This document shows, piece by piece, positions 18,781 to 27,800 of a stretch of 41,338 nt of DNA. The stretch's first letter is position 1. Each line of letters opens with the position of its first letter. The translations under genes were made by a program, and so were the position numbers. Below the pieces are notes generated by a model, which saw only the letters and a list, made by a program, of their open reading frames with translations, was not told where the DNA came from and did not search any database. The stretch is from Omnitrophica WOR_2 bacterium RIFCSPHIGHO2_02_FULL_50_17 (lineage in GTDB: Bacteria > Omnitrophota > Gorgyraeia > Zapsychrales > Zapsychraceae), in NCBI GenBank assembly GCA_001805645.1, contig MHGQ01000002.1, positions 1-41,338 of the forward strand, in the 5' to 3' direction.

Positions 18781-21354
18781 ATGAAGAAAACCATACTGAT
18801 ATCCAGCCTTGTTGTCATTATTGTTCTTCTCGCCGAGGCCTACCGTGAAAATCTGAACATGGACTGGCAGCATTATCAGCGGCTTTACAAGGATAAGCTG
18901 CTTCAATTGGCAAGAACTCCTCAAGAGAAGGCGCTGGCCAAGCAGTATGAAATCAAGATGCGCCAGATTGTCCTTCCGGCATTGAACCGCGTGGACCGCT
19001 GTGTCATTTGCCACGCGGCGATGGAAGATTCCCGTATGAGGGATATGCCGAATCCTTTGAAGACTCATCCCGGCGATTATCTGGAAACGCACGAAGTTGA
19101 ACAGACCGGCTGCACCATCTGCCACGACGGCCAAGGCAGGGCCATCACGTTCCGTGAGGCTTTGGCTCACGGCGAGAATAAGTATTGGGAGAAACCGCTT
19201 CTTGTTAAACCTTTCCTCGAGGCCAATTGTTACCGCTGCCACCGTGCCTCTTTAAAGGAAACGCCTCATTATAATGCAGGAAATGCTCTCTTTGAGACAA
19301 AAGGGTGTCTAGGCTGTCATAAGATTAACGGCAAAGGAGGGGTTAAGGGGCCGGATCTCTCTTATTTAGGCGATGCCAATTTTCATCTGAAAATACCGAC
19401 GGCTGAAAATCGCAAGCCCCTTTTGGAAAAATTTAATGATAACGTGAATCTCGCCTATATTTATGAGGCTGTGAAATTTCCTCATGAGCAGCCCAAAGAT
19501 TCCAAGATGCTGGATTATCATTTGACCGACGAGGAGGCTGTTAATCTGACGGTTTTCCTCAAAGGGCTGACGACCGATATCGTGCCCAAGAGCCTTGTTT
19601 CTAAAAAGGCGCCTCAAGTCCCCTTGGACATCCTGGGACGCGGGGCCATCCTGTATGCCCAATATTGTTCGGCATGCCACGGCCTTGACGGCAGAGGGAC
19701 GCACCTCTCGGAACTCACGAAGATCGGCCCGGCGGTCGGCAATGAAGAGTTTCTTGCCATCGCTGATGAAAAATTGCTGGGGCATGTCGTCAGTTTCTCC
19801 CGGGGCGGCGAGATGCCGGCCTTTGCCACCACCGGCGGACTTACCCCCGAAGAGATTCAAGACATCGTGCAGTATATTTTCTCTTTTAGGCGGACCCCGC
19901 CTCCTTTTGAAGAAGTGATGGCTGTGGAGGGGAACGCCCGTTACGGAGAGAATTTCTTTAGAGGCAACTGCGCCAATTGTCACGGGGTGGACGGCAAATA
20001 CAGCACAGACTTGATTGGCCCTACTTTGAATAATTCGACCCTTCTGGGGCTGGCCACAAAAAAGTTTTGGTATAACACGATTGTCCGCGGCCGTGCCGGG
20101 ACCGCCATGCCGGCCTGGCATTTTCTAAATAAAGAACAGATCGCGGATCTGATCGCCTTTCTTGAGGATTTGAAACCAAAGACGCTGGATAAAGAACAAA
20201 CCATGGTGAAGGTGTGGACCGAGGCCTCTAAGGAAAACGGAAAGAAGCTCTTTGACGGGCAATGCGCTATTTGTCATGGCATTGATGGCACGGGGGGCAT
20301 GGGGCCGAATCTTCAAAATGCGGAATTCCAAAAACAGGCGGATGCGGAATTTATATTCCATGTTATGTCCCAAGGCCGTCCGGGGACAGCCATGCCGAGC
20401 TGGAATCTGCTTACACCGCAGGATGCGGCAGATATTATCGCCTATGTGAAGTCCTGGCAGGCCGGGGAATCCGCTCCCTTATCCGATGAGCGTATTATCG
20501 GCTCCGAAAAGCAAGGCGAAAAGATTTTTGCCAGCTCCTGCGCCCAGTGTCACGGCGTCTCGCCGAGGGCGATGGTAGGACCGGCGGTCTTGTCCGAAGG
20601 GTTCTTAAAACAGGCGAGTGATTCCTTTATCAAAAATATGATTATGTATGGGCGAAGCCATACGCAGATGCGGCCGGCCTTTAAAGGAGAAGGCGGAATT
20701 ATCGAGTTAAACGAAGAGGAAGTTAATTCCGTTGTGGCTTACATCCGGTCATTAGAGGAAAATCCTGTTGTCTTGGAGGGAAAATCCTCTGTTCAGGGCG
20801 ATTCCCAGGTCGGTAAAGCCCTTTTTGCCAGAAACTGCGCCCAGTGTCACGGTGAGTTCGGCGAGGGCGGCAACGGTCCGGCCATCGGCAAAAAGGGTTT
20901 CTTAGAGACGGTCTCGGACGGTTTTATTTTCGCGATGATGCGTATGGGACGGGGGGACTCCGAAATGAAAGCCTTCCCGCCGCATGGCAGCGGATTTGCC
21001 AGCTTAAGCGATAAAGACGCGGCTGATATCATCAGTTTTTTAAGATCAGATCTCAACAAGGCCGAGCAGTACGCCAAGAAAGTGCAGGGCGTTCCCGGCC
21101 GCGGGAAAGAGCTTTTTGACCGTGACTGTGCCCAGTGCCACGGTCCGGACGGCCGCGGCGGCATCGCGCCGGATTTGAATAATAAATTTTTTATGGAGGC
21201 TGTCTCGGACAGTTACCTGCAGGCGACCATGGCCATCGGCCGCCATAATACACAGATGCGCTCCATGATGAAAGGCGGCAGCGGTGTCGTCGAGCTTTCC
21301 TCGCAGGACGTGAATGATATTATCAGTTATTTAAGATTTCTCGTCGAAAGGTAA
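18781..21354 (+). CDS. Decaheme c-type cytochrome: membrane-anchored tetraheme head plus six tandem monoheme cytochrome c domains
   Basis: Ten CxxCH counted: CVICH, CTICH, CYRCH, CLGCH, CSACH, CANCH, CAICH, CAQCH x3; N-terminal hydrophobic anchor. Confidence 0.93.
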   Translation: MKKTILISSLVVIIVLLAEAYRENLNMDWQHYQRLYKDKLLQLARTPQEKALAKQYEIKMRQIVLPALNRVDRCVICHAAMEDSRMRDMPNPLKTHPGDYLETHEVEQTGCTICHDGQGRAITFREALAHGENKYWEKPLLVKPFLEANCYRCHRASLKETPHYNAGNALFETKGCLGCHKINGKGGVKGPDLSYLGDANFHLKIPTAENRKPLLEKFNDNVNLAYIYEAVKFPHEQPKDSKMLDYHLTDEEAVNLTVFLKGLTTDIVPKSLVSKKAPQVPLDILGRGAILYAQYCSACHGLDGRGTHLSELTKIGPAVGNEEFLAIADEKLLGHVVSFSRGGEMPAFATTGGLTPEEIQDIVQYIFSFRRTPPPFEEVMAVEGNARYGENFFRGNCANCHGVDGKYSTDLIGPTLNNSTLLGLATKKFWYNTIVRGRAGTAMPAWHFLNKEQIADLIAFLEDLKPKTLDKEQTMVKVWTEASKENGKKLFDGQCAICHGIDGTGGMGPNLQNAEFQKQADAEFIFHVMSQGRPGTAMPSWNLLTPQDAADIIAYVKSWQAGESAPLSDERIIGSEKQGEKIFASSCAQCHGVSPRAMVGPAVLSEGFLKQASDSFIKNMIMYGRSHTQMRPAFKGEGGIIELNEEEVNSVVAYIRSLEENPVVLEGKSSVQGDSQVGKALFARNCAQCHGEFGEGGNGPAIGKKGFLETVSDGFIFAMMRMGRGDSEMKAFPPHGSGFASLSDKDAADIISFLRSDLNKAEQYAKKVQGVPGRGKELFDRDCAQCHGPDGRGGIAPDLNNKFFMEAVSDSYLQATMAIGRHNTQMRSMMKGGSGVVELSSQDVNDIISYLRFLVER

Positions 21355-21360
21355 TGACTC

Positions 21361-21486
21361 AGTTCCCCTCCCTCGGATGGGAGGGGATTCCGCCGGAGGC
21401 GGATCCGCCTTTGGCGGAAGGGGAGGGTGAGAAAAATTATTATCTTCACCCCCACCGAACCTCCTCCATCGACGGGGGAGGAAGAT
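21361..21486. repeat. Composite palindromic repeat element, long intergenic copy
   Basis: Hairpin A CCCCTCCC-tcggat-GGGAGGGG (21365-21386); inner palindrome AGGCGGATCCGCCT; TTCACCCCCACC; hairpin B CCTCCTCC-atcgac-GGGGGAGG (21460-21481). Related to 25795-25863. Confidence 0.8.
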
Positions 21487-21511
21487 CTGAGTAGTTACAT
21501 CGAAAGAGATA

Positions 21512-24199
21512 TTGAAAGGAAGGGGAGATAAAATGAAAAGGCAAAAATGGTCTATGTCGCGGCGTAATTTCCTTAAAGGCACCGTTGCCGGCGCGGCCGC
21601 CGTGGGGATGTCGGATATGCTTTTCGCGCCTGAAAAAATTTTGGCCGAGGAGCTGGGGCTTGTTTCTTCCGTCAAGGAATACGCGGCCCAGTGTCCTTAC
21701 TGCGGGGTCGGCTGCGGCTCGATTATTAAAGTCGATCAGGCCACGGGCCGGGTGATGGGCTGTGTCCCGGACAAACAGCACCCCACCAATAAAGGCGTGC
21801 AGTGCATCAAGGGTTTAAACGCCGACGAGCCGATTTATATTGACCGTCTGACGAAAGTCTTGATCCGCAAGGACATGAGCGATCCCATGACGGGACATGT
21901 CTCCAAGTCTAAGGGGAGTTTTAAAGACAGCGATTTCAGGGAAGCGACTTATGAGGAGGCCGAGGGAATCATTGCCCATAAGCTGGCGGAGATTTATAAG
22001 CAGTTCGGCGGCAACACCATCGGCCTTTACGGTTCGGGGCAGTTGACCGTTGAGACCCAGTGGATTGAGAACAAATTCATGAAGGGGATTCTGACTTCCA
22101 ACTCCATCGAGGCCAATGCCCGCACCTGCATGACCTCAGCAGTCACGGCGTACATAGCGACCTTGGGCTCGGATACGCCGCCTTTGTCCTACGAGGATAT
22201 TGAATTAAGCGATATGATTCTTTTCTGGGGGCATAACCCGCGGGAAGCGCATACGATTATGTTCTGGCGTTGCGCGGATCACAAAAAGGCCAATGATATC
22301 CCGACGGTCATCGCTGACCCGCGGCGCACCGGAAGTGTTCAGGCGCTGGAGGCGATTAACCCGCGCAACAGCTATCATTTTCAGACCCTCAACGGCGATA
22401 TTTCCATCCTCAACGCCATCGGCCATGTCCTGGTGACCGACCATGAAGACGTGATTGATTACGCCTTCCTTAAAGAAAATGTTACGGGCTGGGAAGAGTA
22501 TATTAAGATGGTCAAGGAAGAATATAAGCCGGAGGACGTGGTTGACCGGACTATGGTTGACCCCCAGCTTATCCGCAAGGTCGCCTCCGAATGGGCCGAA
22601 GCCACGCGTAAGGGGAGACAGCGTGGTGTGGGCGGTGTCATTTCTTTTTGGGGAATCGGATACAATCAACATATCCACGGCCAGCACAATGTCATCAGCA
22701 TCATCAACCTCCATGCCTTGACCGGCAATATCGCAAGGCCGGGCTGCGGCCCGTTTTCCATGACAGGACAGCCCAACGCCATGGGGGAGCGCCTGATGGG
22801 CGGCTTGACGGGACGGCTTCCTTTTAACGTCGGGCTGGACAATAAACCGCACCGCGACTGGATTGCCCAGCACTGGAAGGTCCCTGTCGAGCGCATGGAT
22901 ACCGTGGCCACGGCCCAGAATCCGGGGATGATGGTCGGTATGTTTGAGCGCGCCCTTAAAGGGGACGTCAAGGCCATGCTGTATATATACACGACGCATA
23001 TCCATCAGCCGGATTTAAACAATCTGATCCGGCCGGCCATGACCAAGATGTTCGTCGTGGTGCAGGATATCTACCGCCATGCCCCCAACGTCCTTTACGG
23101 CGATGTGATTCTGCCGGCGCTGACGTGGGGAGAATGGCAGGGCGGCACCTACATCAGCTCCGAGAGGCGGTTTAATGTCGTGGACGGCGTCGGTAAAGGC
23201 GCCCCCGGTCTTGAGGAGTGTCTCCCGGATTTGGATTACGCCATTGATAAGGCCAAGAAGATCGCCGGCCTCATCGGATTGGACGGCGAGAAAATCTTTC
23301 CTTACAAGAAAAAGAAGTATCATCCCGACGGGCCGATGCTCTATGATACGGAAGAGATCTTTGAGGAGATTGTCAGGGCGTCTAAGGGAACGGACTGCGA
23401 CATGACAGGGATGCTGGAGGTCAAAGAGCGCGACGGCATAGGGCTCTATGATCAGATCCGCCAATTGAAGGGGATTCAGTGGCCGGCGCCCAATTATGAG
23501 ATTGCCAAGGCTGGAGGGACCAAAAGGCGGTATATGGGCCAGGAAAGCTGGGAAGGGAAACCTTACGGCAATTTCCGGCACACGGACGGCAAACTGCATA
23601 TCAAGTCGTGCCGCCAGGATTATTCCAAACGCCAGGAGGTCATGGCCGAGCTGGTCAAGATGGGCACGGTTGAGGGGTATTACACGCTTGATCACCAGGA
23701 CGTCCTTGTCAAGGCGCGGGATATGGCCCTCACGCCCGACATGCCGGATCTCGAACTGCTGGGCAGACACTGGAAAGAAATCCCGTTGGATAAATATCCT
23801 TTCTGGCTGGGGTTGGGAATCGTGTATGAGCACTTTCATAGCGCAAAGACGATTCGCGGGGCAACGACGCGGCGCCTTGTGCCGGAGCAGTACGTGGAGA
23901 TGCACCCCGGTGACGCCGCGGAAAACGGCCTGCGCGACGGCGATAAAATCCGCGTGATTACCCGCCGGGGTTCTTATGAGGGGCGGGTCAGCGTCGGCGG
24001 TTACCGCAGCAAGGTCAGGCCTGCGCGCAATGAGGTGCCTAAGGGGTATATTTTTTCGCCGTGGAATCTCTCTGTCGCGGATTCGGCGGATCCGGCGGAA
24101 AATAAATGGCTGGTGAATACTACTTCCCACAGGGCCTATGACCCGGTTTCGGGGCAGGTGGATTATAAAAAACTGGCGGCCCGTATCGAGAAAATATAG
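21512..24199 (+). CDS. NapA/NasC-like molybdopterin oxidoreductase catalytic subunit (Tat-exported)
   Basis: MSRRNFLKGTVAGAAA Tat signal; [4Fe-4S] CPYCGVGCG...CIKG; Cys ligand in SNSIEANARTCMTSAV; TGQPNAMGERLMGGLTGRLP. The likely start may be the Met at SMSRRNFLK. Confidence 0.92.
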   Translation: MKGRGDKMKRQKWSMSRRNFLKGTVAGAAAVGMSDMLFAPEKILAEELGLVSSVKEYAAQCPYCGVGCGSIIKVDQATGRVMGCVPDKQHPTNKGVQCIKGLNADEPIYIDRLTKVLIRKDMSDPMTGHVSKSKGSFKDSDFREATYEEAEGIIAHKLAEIYKQFGGNTIGLYGSGQLTVETQWIENKFMKGILTSNSIEANARTCMTSAVTAYIATLGSDTPPLSYEDIELSDMILFWGHNPREAHTIMFWRCADHKKANDIPTVIADPRRTGSVQALEAINPRNSYHFQTLNGDISILNAIGHVLVTDHEDVIDYAFLKENVTGWEEYIKMVKEEYKPEDVVDRTMVDPQLIRKVASEWAEATRKGRQRGVGGVISFWGIGYNQHIHGQHNVISIINLHALTGNIARPGCGPFSMTGQPNAMGERLMGGLTGRLPFNVGLDNKPHRDWIAQHWKVPVERMDTVATAQNPGMMVGMFERALKGDVKAMLYIYTTHIHQPDLNNLIRPAMTKMFVVVQDIYRHAPNVLYGDVILPALTWGEWQGGTYISSERRFNVVDGVGKGAPGLEECLPDLDYAIDKAKKIAGLIGLDGEKIFPYKKKKYHPDGPMLYDTEEIFEEIVRASKGTDCDMTGMLEVKERDGIGLYDQIRQLKGIQWPAPNYEIAKAGGTKRRYMGQESWEGKPYGNFRHTDGKLHIKSCRQDYSKRQEVMAELVKMGTVEGYYTLDHQDVLVKARDMALTPDMPDLELLGRHWKEIPLDKYPFWLGLGIVYEHFHSAKTIRGATTRRLVPEQYVEMHPGDAAENGLRDGDKIRVITRRGSYEGRVSVGGYRSKVRPARNEVPKGYIFSPWNLSVADSADPAENKWLVNTTSHRAYDPVSGQVDYKKLAARIEKI

Positions 24200-24266
24200 A
24201 AGACCGAAGACCACAGACTATAGACCATAGACAAAGGTCTCCTGTCTATGGTCTTTTGTCTTTGGC
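24200..24266. repeat. Intergenic palindrome GACCATAGAC-N11-GTCTATGGTC within GAAGACC/GACTATAGACC word repeats
   Basis: 10-bp perfect arms 24223-24232/24244-24253. Confidence 0.75.
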
Positions 24267-24275
24267 AGGGGAGTT

Positions 24276-24866
24276 ATGAAACGAAGAAATTTTCTAAGAC
24301 GTTTTTTCATGGCGTTGGGGGCGATTTATCTTTGGGAAGGTAAAGCGCGGGCGGGTCTTTTATCCGGCGTCCGCCATAAGGATTATTTGCGGCCGCCCGG
24401 GGCATTGCCTGAAGAAAAATTTTTGGCGACCTGCATCAATTGCCACCGCTGCGGTCAGGCCTGTCCGAACGACTGCATCAAGTATGTCAATGACCCCTTC
24501 AATCTCGTCGCGCACGATACGCCGTACATCGTGCCGCGCGAAAAGGCCTGTATCCTGTGCATGAAATGCACGCAAGTATGTCCGTCGGGGGCGCTGCAGC
24601 CTGTGGCTGACGAGGAGGGGGAGACGATATTAAAACATGTGAAGATGGGGACCGCCGTCGTTGATACAAACATTTGCAATTCTTATAACGGCTATACCTG
24701 CGGGGTCTGTGTTAGGGCATGCCCTTTTTCCGGCGTTGCCTTAAAGGCCGAGACATGGGAGCGGCCTGTTGTTATGGAAGACAAGTGTGTGGGCTGCGGT
24801 TTGTGCGAACAGAGCTGTATCCATTATCCGCAGGCGATTCGGGTCGTGCCGATCCGCAAGGCGTAG
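24276..24866 (+). CDS. NapG/MauM-like ferredoxin with four [4Fe-4S] motifs
   Basis: CINCHRCGQACPNDC, CILCMKCTQVCPSGA, CGVCVRACPF, CVGCGLCEQSC; N-terminal MKRRNFLRRFF. Confidence 0.9.
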   Translation: MKRRNFLRRFFMALGAIYLWEGKARAGLLSGVRHKDYLRPPGALPEEKFLATCINCHRCGQACPNDCIKYVNDPFNLVAHDTPYIVPREKACILCMKCTQVCPSGALQPVADEEGETILKHVKMGTAVVDTNICNSYNGYTCGVCVRACPFSGVALKAETWERPVVMEDKCVGCGLCEQSCIHYPQAIRVVPIRKA

Positions 24867-24879
24867 AGAAAAAGTGAAG

Positions 24880-27800
24880 ATGATTACAAAATTCCGACGA
24901 ATAGTTCAAATGACGATCCTGGCGGGGATTATCCTGACGGTCTATTTTCATTATTACGAAAATCAGAAGGTCAAATACGGGGGAGAGGCCGTTATACGGG
25001 ATTCCGTCGTCTTACGCGCTATTGACAAGGCCGTTGGCCGCATTGAAAACCGCACTCAACTCATAACATTCTTCAAGGGCGATGTGTGGACAGCCCAGAT
25101 CGGGCAATGGAAATTGACGGACCCTTTGGCCTTTTTCGGCAATCTGATCCGGACGAAGGAGATTTACTGGCCGTTATTTTTTTCTGCCCTGATCCCAATA
25201 GCGGCAACGGTGATCCTGGGAAAGATTTTCTGTGGATGGATTTGTCCCATGGGGCTTCTATTCGAGTGGAACAGCCGATTGCGCCGGTTCTTAAAGAAAG
25301 CGGGCCTTCCGCTTTTTGACTTTAAACTGCCGGCCTCAGTTAAATTTTTCGTCTTGGGAGGAGGGCTTTTGACGGGTCTGATCTTTGGCGCGCATTATTT
25401 TCTTATCATTTATCCGCCCAAACTTATCTCCGGCGAGATTTATTTAAGTATTACGCGTTCGACGTTGAGTTATGGCGCTATTTTTCTTTTTACTCTTCTT
25501 GCCGTGGAGCTGGTTTTAGCGCCCCGCTTGTGGTGCCGAAGCCTTTGTCCCGGGGGCGCCCTTTACACGCTTTTAAGCCGGTTCAGGTTTCTGCGCATCC
25601 AAAACGACCGGAGGCGCTGCACCGACTGCGGCATTTGCGACCGCGCTTGTCCTTACGAGATTCAACCGTCTAAGGGGAATTTATCGTCCGAGTGCGATCA
25701 CTGCGGTGTCTGCATTGATAAGTGCCCTGTGAATACACTTTTTTTCAGTGTCATCAATGACCGTGAGATATACCAGCGGGTGGTGCAACAGCGGATTCCT
25801 CCCCCATCGAAAAGGGGGAGGGAAGGTGGGGGTGAGAATCCCCTCCCTCGATGGGAGGGGAAGTTCTGGAAACAAATGGTTATCTTTCTAGGCGTTTTTT
25901 TAATAACGACCAGCGCCCACGCCCATCATATCCGCGGACTTCCCCATTACGGCTATTCGAAAAATTATCCCCAAGTTCCCACCTATGAAGAGTCTCGCGT
26001 GGTGGATGACTGGGGAATCTCGTTCTCTTATATTAAAATTTTTGAAACAAAAAACTGTGATCTGGCCATTTATCTGAAGAACACGAAAACAGGCAAGCCT
26101 TTTGACGGGGTGATGAGTTTTAAGGTTTTTGGCGAACATGAAGACCCGCACGATGTCCATGCCTATGACGCCCACCGGCATACCAATACCTACCGGGTGG
26201 GGTGGGTTTATGAAAAAGACGGGATTTATACGCTGCGCATTACATTCAACGACGGCGGTAAAACCTATATGGAAGATTTCCGGATGCAGATGGGCAATGT
26301 TGGGTTTAATAAGCTTTGGCTGATTCTGCCGGCATCTGTTGTCTTGATGCTGGTTTTTTTAAATGTCATCAAACGTCTTAGGGGAAAATCTGTGAAGACA
26401 GCGGCGGTTGTTTTAGCCTTGATTTATACGTTTGCGGCCCCGGCGCTTGTCTTTGCCGCCGAGAAAGGCTTCTGCCCGATTTGCGGGATGAAGATGCCCT
26501 GCCCGATGAAATGTATCGCCGCGGTCACCGGCTCCGGCGGTGAGAAGATGATGCTCATGTCCGGTATGCCGGCCAGGCTTTTTTTTACCGGCATCGCGCT
26601 TGTGCTGATTGTTTCTTTTATCGCCGTTGAGATCCTAATCCGGGGCTCAAAACAGCCCGGCGACTATGCCAAGTTTAATTTGCTTGAGATGCGATGGCTC
26701 AATGCGCTTGTAAAGAAACCCTATTTCAAATTTCTTTTTCAGTTTCCCGTATTTCTCGTTTTTTGTTTCATTATTTATGCCGGCCTTTTCGGGCACGGCA
26801 TTATCAATATTGCGCCGATCTTGACCTGGACCATCTGGTGGGCGGGATTAGTCTTTTTGATTTTATTTTTCGGCAAGGCGTGGTGTTTTGTCTGTCCATG
26901 GGATTTTATGGCTACGTTATTTCAGCATCTGAAACCCTTCGGCGTCAGCAATGCCCCTTTCACATTGGGCTTGAAGTGGCCGCCGTGGCTTAAGAATATT
27001 TATCTGGCCATCGGGCTTTTTATCCTGCTGACGTGGTTTGAGCTTGGGTTTAAGGTGACGGCCTCGCCGCGTTCCACGGCCTTTTTGGGTATCTTGATGG
27101 TCTGCCTTTCGATTGTGCCGGCGCTTATCTTTGAGAAGCGTTCTTTTTGCAAATACGGGTGTCTCGTGGGGCGCATCTCCGGGCTTTACGCGATGTTTGC
27201 ACCTATTGAGGTGCGAAGTAAAGACTTATCCGTATGCACCGCATGCCGCACTAAAGATTGTTTTGCGGGAAATGACCGCGGCAATCCTTGCCCGACGTCC
27301 CTTGTTATCCCTCAAATTCGCGAAAATACTTATTGTATTTTGTGCACGGAATGCGTGCGAAGCTGCCCCCATGATAACGTGGCGGTTAATATACGCCCCT
27401 TTGCCGCAGACCTCAGGCGGTTTAAAACGGCGCGTCCCGATGAGGCCTGGCTGGCTGTGATTCTTCTGGCGTTAACGTCTTTTCACGGCCTGACGATGAC
27501 GCCTCTGTGGGATTCAGCGGCTCAGACCTCTGTTCTCGGGCTTCTGCAGTCAACATTGAGCGTGGGCCGGCTGAGCGCCTTTACGATCGGGATGATCCTT
27601 GTCAACGGCCTGCTGGCGTTGCTTTATTACGGCATTTCGATTATTACCCAGAGGTTTGCCGGCGACGCGGATGTCCCGACGAAGAAAATTTTTTTATATT
27701 ACGCTTATTCGATTCTGCCCATTGCGCTTTTTTATCATCTGGCGCATAATGGGATGCATTTTTTTATGGAAGGGCAGATGGTTGTGCCGTTACTTTCGGA

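Noticed and set aside
22112-22150. Possible selenocysteine formate dehydrogenase
   Set aside because: The active-site codon is TGC (Cys, 22127-22129) in a NapA-like context; no in-frame TGA or SECIS needed.
21512-24199. Identification as nitrite oxidoreductase (NxrA) or a proven nitrate reductase
   Set aside because: The Tat signal, size and motifs fit NapA/NasC-type rather than NxrA/NarG; substrate cannot be established by reading, so only a NapA-like call is made.
22205-24214. Long minus-strand ORFs (266 and 399 aa) opposite the NapA-like gene
   Set aside because: Full overlap with a strongly supported sense gene and no recognisable motifs; antisense frame openness from codon bias.
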